A stretch of 64,000 nt of DNA from Bacteroides sp. (GTDB lineage Bacteria; Bacteroidota; Bacteroidia; Bacteroidales; Muribaculaceae). Position numbers and translations under genes: made by a program. This document shows positions 16,401 through 24,533 of the stretch, one piece after another; position 1 is the first letter of the stretch, and each line of letters starts with the position of its first letter. The DNA lies in NCBI GenBank assembly GCA_014802435.1, contig JAAVCG010000006.1:1-64000 (forward strand), read 5' to 3'. The notes beneath the pieces are model-generated. The model was not told the origin of the DNA and ran no database searches. It worked only from the letters and a program-made list of their open reading frames with translations.

Positions 16401-19360
16401 TGGAGGAGGTCATCCTTTGCGTTGAGATGCTCGGTGCTGTTTTTTCGCAGGGGATTATCGCGGAGCAGCTCGTAGAGGCGCGGGTAGAAGTGCTTGTTAT
16501 GTCCGGCGGCATGATAGTAGAGCCAGAGCTGGAACCACATTCGGGTGGTGCCCCAAGTGCCGTGCTGATGGAAGTTATAGCCTTGGTTGAAGTTGTTGCG
16601 ATGCACTGAGGGGAGCTCGGCGCGTGAGGTGTTATGTCCGCGATAAAAGAGGGCCACGTTGGAGAAGACGTTGTTACTTTCCTCGGAGGTTCCGGCAATC
16701 TTCATCGGTCCCTGATTGAGATGTCCGAACTCATGGGCGGGTCCCCAGAGGTCCATCGTCGGGAATTCCATGACCACGGAGCGCAGCGTGTTGACATGAT
16801 AAGTGGTCCGATACCAGGTTGCTGACATGAATCCGGAGGTGATGGAGATGCCCATCAGGCGGTTGTTGAAGTATTCGCTATAGTCATCCGGGGCGATGGG
16901 GTCATCGGCATTGGGGTCATACCAGTCTCTTCCGGCGGCTTTTTCGGCGCGGATTACGTCATCGCTGAGCAGACCCATAACGAGCATCTCGGCCATGAAC
17001 ATTTGGTCCCAGGCGTCCATAGTAGCGTTCAGGTCAAAGTTTCCGCGCTGATATTCATCGCGGGTCATGAGGTTTTTCAGGCCGGGCCATGAAGAGCTTC
17101 CGTCGCTGACGTTGAGGAAGTCAAAATAGAGCATACAGTATTTTGAAATCAGGGGGAAGCGCTGATAGCGGGCACGGTCGCGATAGTAGAACCAGTCTTC
17201 GTTATCGTCAGGGGTATAGAGGGTGTCGCCGGCGGAGTTGAAGTGGCCGTTGAGGGAGCCGCCTTCAATGTGGATTTTGATGTCGTCATAGTCAGAGAGT
17301 CGGCGCAGGCGTTGGCGTCCGGAGTTAGTCTGGACGTTATAATAGACAGTTACGAGGGCGCAATCGCGGGTGCAGGGAATGATGTTGAGTCCTTCGTGGA
17401 GCTCATAGCCGTCGCTGACAACGTTGTGCATGTCGACATTGTCAGTGTAAGTTCTCGTTGTCAGGCGGAGGGTTGAGCCGGCATTGGCGCCTTTTTCCAC
17501 CATAACGTAGAGCACTGTGCCATTGTCAGAGAGGATGCCCGTCGGGTTATTGAAGTTAGTGTAGGCCTGGATGCAGGTCATTCCGGTAGTAGCGTCGCAG
17601 TTAGAGTAGGGCTCATAGAGCTGCACGCGGAATTTGCGGGCGTGTTCGCTGTCCCATTGGATGTTAGCGTTTGTTGGGTCAGTTTCGCTCCAGTCGTCGC
17701 TATGGACTTTGAGTACCATCTCCTGAAGCTGTTCCGGGAGGGCTGAGAACTCATCAGTCTGCTGAATGGCTTCAAAGGACATGGCGGCATATTCGGGGCG
17801 GAGTTCCGTACAGGTTTTGTCGATAAACAGTTGGTCCAGCAGGGCTTGGATTCCCTCGCGAATGGTGAAGTCCCATCCGGCGCGCTTGGCTTCAATGTCG
17901 GCCTCGGTGATATTGTCCATCAGGGCGAGTTGCCATTGAGAGGGACGCTCGGAGCTGTTCCAGCAAACGAGGTTGCTGCCGCCGTCTTCGTGGGCGAATC
18001 CGTAGTTCTTGCGGTCGTCGGTGAACTGGGTGACGCTCTTGGGCTCAAAGACGAATCCCTGAGGGGTGAGGGTAAAGTGCATCACGGTTTTGTCCGGGTC
18101 AGGAGTGGAACTGTTGGTCAGGGTCCATTGCTGACTGGTGGCCATGGAGCTTGTCAGTGCGCCGCCGGTTTTGTAATTGCGGAGAATGTAGCCGCCGTCG
18201 GCTTCCTCGATTACCCAGAGGCGGCTTTCGTCTGAGGCATCGGCGCTGAGGCAGACGGCGCGGTCTGAGCCGTTAGTGGCGATGGCCTTGCCATAGTTGG
18301 CGTTGATTATCTGATAGACGCGATTGGGGATGATTTCCGAGAGGGGTGATTGCCAGGAGGCGCGTGCGGCGGCAATGGCGGCGTCGTCATAGCTATCGAT
18401 GAGGTTTACGGCCCATTTTGACTGATTGTTGTTTTTGTCCCATGAGTAGAGGCGGTTGTAGGCGTCTTCATGGGCATAGTTTTGTGATGTCGGGTCAGCG
18501 CTTTGGGGGATTATTGTGAAGAGGTCGCCAAAGTCTGATTGGGGCTCGATATTGAGCAGCGATGACTCGGGGATACGATATTCAGCGGCGGTCCAGTAGG
18601 CCAGAGTGCGGAGCGGCGCGCTGAGATAGGCGCCGGAAATGAAGTTGCGCAGGTAAAAACCTGAGCCGGAGGGGTTTGTCTCGGGAATCCAGAGCTGAGA
18701 TTGGTCGGCGGGGTCGGGAGTTACACAGTTGACGTTTCCGCGGCCTTCGGCGGCCTGAAACGCGTGTCCGCGAGTGCCGTTGATTATCTGGTAGACTTTA
18801 TTAGGCAGAAATTCAATCGGATACCAGTTTTTCTTATAGTTGGCAATCTCGGCCGGGGAGAGAGAAATCTCTTCAATGGACCATCTGGAGGCATCGGCAT
18901 CCGGGCCCCAGCAAACAAGGTTGACTCCGGATGAGCCGTTGGCATGGGCATATCCTCCTTGTGAGCCATGAGTTGCGGAGTTGAATCCGGCGGTCTGGAT
19001 GGGGGTGTTTTCGGCTTCCAAGGGGAAGAGGAAGGCCATTGAGGCTTCGTCAGGCGCGGAGGTGAAAGTAGTTGTCCAACGCTGACTGCGGCTGAGCGGC
19101 GAGGTCATGTAAGTGCCTCGGGAGAGGTCACGCAGGCGGAATCCGTCGTTGGCTCGTTCGGCAATCCATAGCTGATGCGAGTCTGATTCATTGAGGGTGG
19201 TTGCCGTGATTCCTCCCGGAGCCGCCGGAGCCGTGATTACCAGTGAGTTGGCATTGTTAGTGAAGCGATAGATTGCCCCGTCGGTCAAGTTGACGGTAGC
19301 AGAGGCTGTTATGAAGCAAAGAGAGATTAGTGACGAACTGATTATCTGCCTTAGTCTCAT
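13469..19360 (-). CDS. Secreted M60/enhancin-type metalloprotease, longer paralogue with two F5/8-type modules
   Basis: 1963 residues from ATG 19360. That start gives a clean signal peptide (MRLRQIISSSLISLCFITASA) and lies just after the promoter; an upstream in-frame codon at 19396 falls inside the -7 box and is rejected. Three trefoil-like modules (about 25-500) precede the peptidase, with HEFGH at 876-880 and E893/E894. Then come a helical linker, a fourth trefoil-like module (from about 1257), two F5/8-type modules (about 1440-1590 and 1697-1853) and a tail with DLQGRRV...GIYIIN. It is similar to the downstream gene along the whole catalytic part, so the pair arose by duplication and differs in module number. 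Likely extracellular glycoprotein or mucin cleavage. Confidence 0.9.
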   Translation of the reverse strand: MRLRQIISSSLISLCFITASATVNLTDGAIYRFTNNANSLVITAPAAPGGITATTLNESDSHQLWIAERANDGFRLRDLSRGTYMTSPLSRSQRWTTTFTSAPDEASMAFLFPLEAENTPIQTAGFNSATHGSQGGYAHANGSSGVNLVCWGPDADASRWSIEEISLSPAEIANYKKNWYPIEFLPNKVYQIINGTRGHAFQAAEGRGNVNCVTPDPADQSQLWIPETNPSGSGFYLRNFISGAYLSAPLRTLAYWTAAEYRIPESSLLNIEPQSDFGDLFTIIPQSADPTSQNYAHEDAYNRLYSWDKNNNQSKWAVNLIDSYDDAAIAAARASWQSPLSEIIPNRVYQIINANYGKAIATNGSDRAVCLSADASDESRLWVIEEADGGYILRNYKTGGALTSSMATSQQWTLTNSSTPDPDKTVMHFTLTPQGFVFEPKSVTQFTDDRKNYGFAHEDGGSNLVCWNSSERPSQWQLALMDNITEADIEAKRAGWDFTIREGIQALLDQLFIDKTCTELRPEYAAMSFEAIQQTDEFSALPEQLQEMVLKVHSDDWSETDPTNANIQWDSEHARKFRVQLYEPYSNCDATTGMTCIQAYTNFNNPTGILSDNGTVLYVMVEKGANAGSTLRLTTRTYTDNVDMHNVVSDGYELHEGLNIIPCTRDCALVTVYYNVQTNSGRQRLRRLSDYDDIKIHIEGGSLNGHFNSAGDTLYTPDDNEDWFYYRDRARYQRFPLISKYCMLYFDFLNVSDGSSSWPGLKNLMTRDEYQRGNFDLNATMDAWDQMFMAEMLVMGLLSDDVIRAEKAAGRDWYDPNADDPIAPDDYSEYFNNRLMGISITSGFMSATWYRTTYHVNTLRSVVMEFPTMDLWGPAHEFGHLNQGPMKIAGTSEESNNVFSNVALFYRGHNTSRAELPSVHRNNFNQGYNFHQHGTWGTTRMWFQLWLYYHAAGHNKHFYPRLYELLRDNPLRKNSTEHLNAKDDLLHFARMACIAAEEDLTDFFDSWGFLVPQDGYYIGDYTSYTSYLSEEEIQEWRDEIAAMAAENGWKKNSAIIFIDDRVGSSKPGYADFCLPANAGTMGGLQDFIDGSDAISGEYQFALSGTTVTVSGATGGAGFLIYDENGHLLGFSNDSPFEVSTETAQKLASGQASFSVITTDNEAVPVADVTRVGSMETRLEAFNEIMDRAREAIARADESRRNVGFLLPELVSGFKASVDSISALAENSQVTEENISQLIAQLNSGIIATESIPLTEDNTVTIKPGSIYVFTANRLKGNLGIKPASNGATAIPVTAANIDPENPEQQWCFTRSDDGQGFYIQNVSNHKYLRIPSADGTALPLSDEPQKFTASIQAPGFIALNADISDGHCAIHADNNGRIVRWTSGAEASQWTIQLIDDDDKKANEFALSDLINRAELLLGQAGQINLSFTDVSPIEIGPENLFTNAPCRITQYGDGFTDQTWSYLFDNDTSTLFHSDYSDEGTTDGLNHYIRIELPAKAEIDRLLLTYRTRAVKGTSLANAPVEILLSASDNGENWTDLASVTSGLSTDFATDVTLPACILPESTRYVRMMVNKAEPNTPAAGHPYFAISELRVQTAHQEIEAVPDEVYSYVTADHMLALFDQIADAKLTLTSDEASAQQLEQAAARLQAYYNDLLYAMSLNRESLSELIAATRALANEIAETSETVTPMPLSAGNYSSNAVYTGSNSGDRLTDWSVLFDNDPATFFHSTYDSNSTDGDDHHIRIELPRPTSEPETHLILTYRTRNQSQNTYAPAEAVIEYSADGDDWTTALTPDHRFLPADGNALYESETFTVPAATAFVRFTVNKNRRSASDDTNATANGHAYFVVSEFGLARYEAVANPLTDYFPASCAADVEAALRQCRDAEVTLNAPATSPIDFDAAVQALQPHYDTLLQIKKESEIVNIDEIRPDHNDNTIYDLQGRRVKSTAPSKGIYIINHNKTIK

Positions 19361-19393
19361 GATATTGATGGTGAAAAAATGTGATTCTACGTG

Positions 19394-19425
19394 CAAATAT
19401 AATCAAATTTCGTGAAATATGCAAA
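19394..19425 (-). promoter_or_regulatory. Promoter of the M60 protease operon
   Basis: On the minus strand TTTG (19425-19422), 20 nt, TATATTTG (19401-19394). The ATG at 19360 follows after about 33 nt. The -33 element overlaps the first bases of the hairpin at 19423-19457, so the site sits directly on the terminator of the upstream gene. Confidence 0.75.
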
Positions 19426-19457
19426 TCCCGCCACGGGATTGGGCCGTGGCGGGATTT
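19423..19457 (-). terminator. Strong hairpin after the inositol-phosphate synthase gene
   Basis: Arms 19423-19436 and 19444-19457 are a perfect 14-bp inverted repeat (core CCCGCCACGG) with a 7-nt loop. It begins 30 nt after the ino1-type stop codon. On the minus strand the T-run is only three bases, whereas on the plus strand it is five, so termination efficiency is uncertain. Confidence 0.7.
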
Positions 19458-19487
19458 TTCCCCTGAATGGTTATGAGGGTAGGTGGA

Positions 19488-20795
19488 TTAGTCGATTTCT
19501 TCGTCAGCTTCGTAGCCGCCCATTTCGCGGATTGCGTTTTTGAGCATGGTGTACTGCTGGAAGAGGTGGTTGACGGGGACTTCACCCTTGGTGTAGTCAT
19601 GCATGGGGCTCTTGAGGAAGAAGCTCAGGAAGCGCTGGGTTCCGTGGCGACCGGCGCGTGCGGCGAGGTCGCTCAGGAGCACGAGGTCAAGGCAGAGGGG
19701 CGCGGCGAGGATAGAGTCACGGCAGAGGAAGTTGATTTTGATCTGCATGGGATATCCCATCCATCCGAAGATGTCGATGTTGTCCCATCCTTCTTTGTTG
19801 TCGTTGCGCGGGGGATAGTAGTTGATGCGCACTTTGTGGTAGTAGTTGCTGTAGAGGTCGGGCTGAGCTTCGGGCACGAGGATAGACTCCAGAGTAGAGA
19901 GCTTGGAGACTTCCTTGGTGCGGAAGTTGGCGGGTTCGTCGAGCACGAGACCGTCGCGGTTACCGAGAATGTTGGTTGAGAACCAGCCGCTGAGGCCGAG
20001 CATACGGGTGCCGATGATGGGAGCGAAGCCTGACTTGACGAGGGTTTGACCGGTCTTGAAGTCCTTGCCGGCGATGGGCATACCGGTTTTTTCGCTGAGT
20101 TCCCACATTGCGGGGATGTCGACGGTAGTGTTCGGAGCACCCATGATGAAGGGGCAACCTTCAGCGAGGGCAGCATAGGCGTAACACATTGAGGGTGCGA
20201 TGTTTTCCTGGTCGTCGGCCTTCATTGCGGCTTCAAGGTCAGCGAGGGTATAGTGAACCTTCTCGTTAACGGGGACGTAAACTTCAGTAGAAGCGGCCCA
20301 GAGGACAACGCAGCGGTTAACGCCGGTTTCAGCCTTGAACTTGCGGATGTCTTCGCGGAGCTGTTCAACCATGTCCCAGCGAGAGGTTACGGTCTTGACG
20401 TTTTCGCCGTCGAGGCGCTTTGCATAGTTCTTATCGAAGGCAGCCTTCATCGGCTTGATTGCTTCGAGTTCGTCCTTAACGGGGTTGATGTCTTTTTCCT
20501 TGAGGACTTCAGCATTGATAGCGCTTTCATAAGCGTTGGCAGGATAAACGTCCCACGCGCCGAAAACGATATCGTCCAGAGAAGCCATGGAAACGATATC
20601 CTTATAGAGGAGGTATTTTTTGTCTTTGCCTTTACCGACGCGGATGCGGTCATATTGGGTCATAGAGCCGACGGGCTTAGCGAGGCCTTTGCGGGCCATG
20701 AGCACGCCGGTCATAAAAGTAGTGGTCACGGCGCCGAGGCCAACCACTAACACACCGAGTTTACCTTCGGCGGGTTTAACGGGAGAATTGCTCAT
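19488..20795 (-). CDS. Myo-inositol-1-phosphate synthase
   Basis: 435 residues. It converts glucose 6-phosphate to 1D-myo-inositol 3-phosphate with bound NAD. The start KLGVLVVGLGAVTTTFM is the NAD-binding glycine-rich loop. FGAWDVYP near 90, VVLWAASTEVYVP near 150, PFIMGAPNTTVDIP and GKDFKTGQTLVKS around 215-245 are typical active-site segments of the family, and GWSTNILGNRDG-like GWFSTNILGNRDG follows. In gut Bacteroidota this enzyme feeds inositol lipid synthesis. No other inositol-lipid gene lies next to it here. It appears monocistronic, with a weak -7 box at 20847-20854 and a hairpin at its 3' end. Confidence 0.95.
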   Translation of the reverse strand: MSNSPVKPAEGKLGVLVVGLGAVTTTFMTGVLMARKGLAKPVGSMTQYDRIRVGKGKDKKYLLYKDIVSMASLDDIVFGAWDVYPANAYESAINAEVLKEKDINPVKDELEAIKPMKAAFDKNYAKRLDGENVKTVTSRWDMVEQLREDIRKFKAETGVNRCVVLWAASTEVYVPVNEKVHYTLADLEAAMKADDQENIAPSMCYAYAALAEGCPFIMGAPNTTVDIPAMWELSEKTGMPIAGKDFKTGQTLVKSGFAPIIGTRMLGLSGWFSTNILGNRDGLVLDEPANFRTKEVSKLSTLESILVPEAQPDLYSNYYHKVRINYYPPRNDNKEGWDNIDIFGWMGYPMQIKINFLCRDSILAAPLCLDLVLLSDLAARAGRHGTQRFLSFFLKSPMHDYTKGEVPVNHLFQQYTMLKNAIREMGGYEADEEID

Positions 20796-20846
20796 AAATA
20801 GTGATATAGTTGTTTATTATTTAAGCGTGAGTTGATTAGTGAGGTG

Positions 20847-20854
20847 CAAAATTA
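20847..20854 (-). promoter_or_regulatory. Putative -7 box for the inositol-phosphate synthase gene
   Basis: Minus strand TAATTTTG at 20854-20847, about 52 nt before the start codon. No good TTTG element is found at the expected distance, only TTTA-like sequence near 20874-20877, so support is modest. Confidence 0.4.
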
Positions 20855-20879
20855 GCCAAAAGCGCTGAGACTGTAAAAT

Positions 20880-21064
20880 TTTTCGCCAACAAAATTGATG
20901 GGGTTAAAGTTAAATTTTGTTAGCGAAGTGGTTGGGTAGTTAAAAGGGGTTAAATTTTGGCGTTTTGGCTTGGTTATTGTTAAATTCGGTTAATTTAGGA
21001 GAGATGGGAGGAATAGGAAGAATGGGAAGAATAGGAGGCGAGGCCAATTACTAATTACTAATTA
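20880..21064. repeat. Low-complexity intergenic DNA with TTAAATTTTG and GGAAGAAT repeats
   Basis: Between the birA stop and the inositol-phosphate synthase promoter the sequence is built of short near-repeats: TTAAATTTTG twice (20909-20960), then GGAGGAATAGGAAGAATGGG-type purine repeats (21000-21040), then the TAATTAC array. No gene is visible here. Confidence 0.6.
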
Positions 21065-21079
21065 TTAATTACTAATTAG
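21045..21079. repeat. TAATTAC-type AT-rich repeat reaching into birA
   Basis: The stretch is made of overlapping units of TAATTAC/TAATTAT. Its last 15 nt encode the final residues and stop codon of birA (LISN), so the repeat forms the end of the gene. A closely related stretch lies at 60211-60237. Confidence 0.75.
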
Positions 21080-21760
21080 GTAGGCGACTTCTTTGAAGGC
21101 GAAGGGGCGGTCAGGGTATGCGCTGAGGGTCAGGAAGCCCGTTGGGCTGACGTCGGTGATTGAGGCGAGGAAGCGGGTGCCGTCAGGGAGCGCCCAGGGG
21201 TGGGTGCCGGAGCGCCGATAGAGGCTTGCGAGATAGTCGGCATGGTTGTCGCCCCGGTCGAGGCGGGCAAGAATCCGGTTGACCATTTTTTCGGCAAGCT
21301 CGCCGATTGAATATTCCTTGCCGGTCAATTGCCAAAGGCTCACGGGATTAGGTGCGTCAGAGCGGAATTCGCGCTGGTTGACGTTGAGGCCTATTCCGGC
21401 AATTGAGCGCGCTATGCATGCTCCGGCGAGGGCGTTTTCAATGAGGATTCCGCAAATTTTGCGGTCGCCGACGTAGACATCGTTAGGCCACTTGACGGCG
21501 ACCTCCCTGATTCCGAGTTCGCGAAGCAGGTCAAGCACACCTAAGGCGACGGCCTCGGAGATTTCAAACTGCCGCGAGGCCTCCATGGCCTGCGGTCTGA
21601 GCATCAGCGAGAGGGTTATGTTCTTTCCGGGCTCGGCCTCCCAGGAGTTGCCCCTCTGGCCGCGCCCGGCAGTCTGCTCGAGTGCCATCAGGGCAAAGCC
21701 ATGAGGGGCCTCACGGGGAATCGCCGAGTTAGTCGACGGGCATTGCTCAATAATAATCAA
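21065..21760 (-). CDS. birA: Biotin-[acetyl-CoA-carboxylase] ligase, catalytic-only form
   Basis: 231 residues, matching the monofunctional ligase without a DNA-binding domain. It activates biotin with ATP and attaches it to the carboxyl carrier protein. CPSTN near the N-terminus, TAGRGQRGNSWEA near residue 33 (biotinyl-AMP loop), VAVKWPNDVYVGDRKICGIL around 85-105 and GIGLNVNQ near 125 are the expected motifs. The start is TTG at 21760: a stop lies four codons upstream in frame and the next ATG would remove the STN motif. It overlaps the preceding tlpA-like gene by 14 nt, the last gene of the miaB operon. Its C-terminal residues are encoded by an AT-rich repeat. Confidence 0.93.
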   Translation of the reverse strand: MIIIEQCPSTNSAIPREAPHGFALMALEQTAGRGQRGNSWEAEPGKNITLSLMLRPQAMEASRQFEISEAVALGVLDLLRELGIREVAVKWPNDVYVGDRKICGILIENALAGACIARSIAGIGLNVNQREFRSDAPNPVSLWQLTGKEYSIGELAEKMVNRILARLDRGDNHADYLASLYRRSGTHPWALPDGTRFLASITDVSPTGFLTLSAYPDRPFAFKEVAYLISN

Positions 21761-23816
21761 ATCCTTCAGTCAGTTCGTTGATGATTCCTTTGTCTTTGAG
21801 CAAGTTCCAGAATCCATGTTGGCTGAAGTCGCTGTCAACGACGTCGCCGTCAGGATTGAAAAGTATATAACGCGGAATTCCGTTGAACTCAAAGAGTTCG
21901 CGCATCATGATTATCTGTTCTTCAGGCAGGCGCAGAATGTTTTCGCCCTTCAGATGCTTCTCGACATAGGCGTTATACTTTTCGAGGGGCGAGCCCTTTT
22001 CAGAGCAGATGAAGAGGATAGCAAACCCGGGATTTCCGCGATGGAGCTCGCGCATTTCCTGAGTGCCCTCGATTCCGGCGCGACAGGGGCCGCAGAAGAT
22101 GTCCCAGAAGTCGACGAGGAGGTATTTTCCACGATAGGGTTCAATGAAGCGCTGCATGAGCAATCCGGCCGGAGTGTCAGGGAGTTTGCGCGCTCCGGGT
22201 TTGGGCTGAGCGGCCTCGGTTATGTGGTCAATCAGGTATTGATTCGTGATTCCATGAACGGAGTCCATATCATTGACCAGATATTGGAGGTTGTAGCGGC
22301 CGTTTTTAGCTGTCACGGCAAATTGCCAGAGCGCGGGGAGCTCTTCAGAGCCGGTGATACGCTGAATGAATTGGCGGTTAGTTTCCTTTTTATTAGATGA
22401 GACGGGGGGCAGCGTGCTGTAAATCTCAATGAGATGATCCATCTTGTCAGCACGCTGAGCCGCCTGTTGAAGGAGGAACATGGCTCTGAAAACGTCTTGT
22501 TGCGTGGAGTCTTGAATTGAGTCGGGCGATTCAAAGTTGGCAACCTTGTTAAATTGTTTCTGCTCTTCCTCGTTGAATTCCACTCCGGCTTCCTTGGCGG
22601 CGTCGAGCAGGCGGCGCATAACGTTGACGTTCACATCCGTGCGACTCTCGGGTAGGGCATTGCAAAAGGCCAGTCGGTTAAGCAGGAAGTAAGATTTAGA
22701 AGCCAGGATGGTAGAGTCGGCGGTGAGCACTTCCTTAAGGAAGTCAGTATAGAATTCCTGGGGCAGGATAGAGCCTGATTCAAACTCGGCATAGCTCAGC
22801 AGGTCCTCGGTTCGGTCAGCCAAGGCGTAATTATGAAGGATTTGGGCCGACTTGGGCGAGATGTTCTTTTGGGCTGCATACTCGTCAATTACCGCCATTA
22901 CGGAGTCAGAGCGATGGAGAATCCGCTGTTTGGCCTCGGCGGGAGAGGCATTGCGGAGGGTGTGAGATATTGACGGGAGGGAGACATGACAACCGTTGAT
23001 TTCTTCATTGACAGTGCCCATTGAGCCGCCGAAGGTGATTGCCGGATAGATGGGATCGTCAGTGGCGGATTGTTCAATCATCCGGTCATAGTCAATCAGG
23101 ATTTCGAGGTTATTTTCCGGCTCCAGATAGACAGGGAAATACTTTTCATAGCCTTGAATCTTGAAATCGGTCAATTGAGCCATCGGCAGGTAGAAGTGGC
23201 GCTTGAAGGTGCCGTCAGGGTTCACCGGGATGGCGACGGGGATGTGTTTCCCCAGGGCAATGTCCTTGATGTCGAGCTCCATGACGTTGATGCCGCAGCG
23301 CGGGTCATAACCGTCAATGCGGCCGCTGACGGTGATGGAGTCAGAGGCGAAAATCGTCTTGATGGGATGATAAGGGGTAGTCTTTACGGCCTTGGGGGAT
23401 TTCTTTTTCTTGCCGGAGAGGTCAATGCCATAGACGGCCCAACCTGAGCCGGTGTCTATTTTCTTAACTCCCTTGGGCAGGGGCGGATAGGTCAGGGTAA
23501 ACTCATGTTCGCCGGATTCGGGCATAACAAACTTATCGTTGAACTTGAAGTCGCAGTCATACGACAGGGGCTTGACAACTTCACCCGTCTCAGGCAGATG
23601 GATGAACACTTCGCTCGTGTCGACGCGAATCCACCATTTTGGCTTGTACTTGGCCTTGAAGGTAACGCGGGTGGCATCCTTGGTTTGTTCAACGGCAGAT
23701 ACTTTCCAGATTCCGTGCTTGCGGAAATCATAGGCGGGCGACTTGATTACTTTGGACGAAGCGGCGGCGCAGGTCAAACCGATGGCGGCGGCAACGAGAA
23801 GCAGTTTTTTAAGCAT
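21747..23816 (-). CDS. Exported TlpA/thioredoxin-fold protein with long N-terminal extension
   Basis: 689 residues with a signal peptide (LLLVAAAIGLTCAAASS). The first 150 residues form a beta-rich region, followed by a segment with VSGRIDGYDPR typical of the DUF4369-like N-terminal part of Bacteroidota TlpA proteins. A helical middle follows. The C-terminal 140 residues are a thioredoxin-like domain with LLVDFWDIFCGPCRAG (CGPC active site near residue 575) and IPRYILFNPDG, which holds the cis-proline. It is probably a periplasmic thiol-disulfide or redox-type protein; its partner is unknown. It lies 24 nt after the DUF4919 gene and overlaps birA. Confidence 0.85.
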   Translation of the reverse strand: MLKKLLLVAAAIGLTCAAASSKVIKSPAYDFRKHGIWKVSAVEQTKDATRVTFKAKYKPKWWIRVDTSEVFIHLPETGEVVKPLSYDCDFKFNDKFVMPESGEHEFTLTYPPLPKGVKKIDTGSGWAVYGIDLSGKKKKSPKAVKTTPYHPIKTIFASDSITVSGRIDGYDPRCGINVMELDIKDIALGKHIPVAIPVNPDGTFKRHFYLPMAQLTDFKIQGYEKYFPVYLEPENNLEILIDYDRMIEQSATDDPIYPAITFGGSMGTVNEEINGCHVSLPSISHTLRNASPAEAKQRILHRSDSVMAVIDEYAAQKNISPKSAQILHNYALADRTEDLLSYAEFESGSILPQEFYTDFLKEVLTADSTILASKSYFLLNRLAFCNALPESRTDVNVNVMRRLLDAAKEAGVEFNEEEQKQFNKVANFESPDSIQDSTQQDVFRAMFLLQQAAQRADKMDHLIEIYSTLPPVSSNKKETNRQFIQRITGSEELPALWQFAVTAKNGRYNLQYLVNDMDSVHGITNQYLIDHITEAAQPKPGARKLPDTPAGLLMQRFIEPYRGKYLLVDFWDIFCGPCRAGIEGTQEMRELHRGNPGFAILFICSEKGSPLEKYNAYVEKHLKGENILRLPEEQIIMMRELFEFNGIPRYILFNPDGDVVDSDFSQHGFWNLLKDKGIINELTEGFDYY

Positions 23817-23840
23817 AACGAAAAATGGGGGGATTGAAGT

Positions 23841-24533
23841 TTACTCTTCCTCGCCGGCCGGGAATTTCCGGAAGTACTCGCGAAGGAAGTTTTGAGAATT
23901 GAAATAATAATTGACGGAGTCTTTTTCCGACTTAGGCGCGACGGAGATATGGTCAATGCCGGGCTGGAGGAATTCATAGCCGGTCACTACCCGGCCGAGC
24001 CGGTTCAGGAGGAAATACTCGTGTTGCGGGTTGGTCACAAACCAGGCGTTATCCGGGGTGACTCCGGTTCCGGTGCTGACAATTGCCTCCAGGATATGGT
24101 TGAGGCGATATTGCCAGATGTTGGCAAGATTGTTTTTCCCTTTTTCGCGCAGGGCATAGATAAGATAGTCAATCTGCTGCAGGTCAAAGGGGTTATCCTT
24201 GAGCGAGAGTTCGGCATATTTGATTATGTTGTCACACTCGCCCTTGCTGTGGCGCGACTTGAAATAGAGGTCTTCCACCAGCGATGAATACTGAGTGTGG
24301 CGATACGGGTCAAAATCCTCCTCAAAGATGTAGCCCAGGTAGAGCCTGCGGTAATCATCGAGGTTCATGATGGTTTCGTTCTGCTCATAGAGGGCCATCA
24401 GCTTGGGGTAATAATACTTTGACGCGGGGTCAGTCACCTCGCGGCGAATCTGCTCCATATCGGGCCGTTGAGGCTCCGTGAATGAGCAAAGAATCAGGCC
24501 TAAGAGCAGGCAGAAGGGGAGGAAGCGTTTCAT
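23841..24533 (-). CDS. Exported DUF4919-like protein
   Basis: 230 residues with a short signal sequence (FLPFCLLLGLILCSF). The mature part is helical and TPR-like: YYPKLMALYEQNETIMNLDDYRRLY, then HTQYSSL and NPFDLQQIDYLIYALREKG. It ends with HEYFLLNRLGRVVTGYEF, the pattern I associate with the DUF4919 family of Bacteroidota. No catalytic motif is seen and the function is unknown. It overlaps miaB by 4 nt and precedes the tlpA-like gene, so the two exported proteins share the miaB transcript. Confidence 0.65.
   Translation of the reverse strand: MKRFLPFCLLLGLILCSFTEPQRPDMEQIRREVTDPASKYYYPKLMALYEQNETIMNLDDYRRLYLGYIFEEDFDPYRHTQYSSLVEDLYFKSRHSKGECDNIIKYAELSLKDNPFDLQQIDYLIYALREKGKNNLANIWQYRLNHILEAIVSTGTGVTPDNAWFVTNPQHEYFLLNRLGRVVTGYEFLQPGIDHISVAPKSEKDSVNYYFNSQNFLREYFRKFPAGEEE

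Noticed and set aside
19361-19396. Upstream start for the large M60 gene
   Set aside because: The codon lies inside the promoter -7 box, and the signal peptide begins at 19360.
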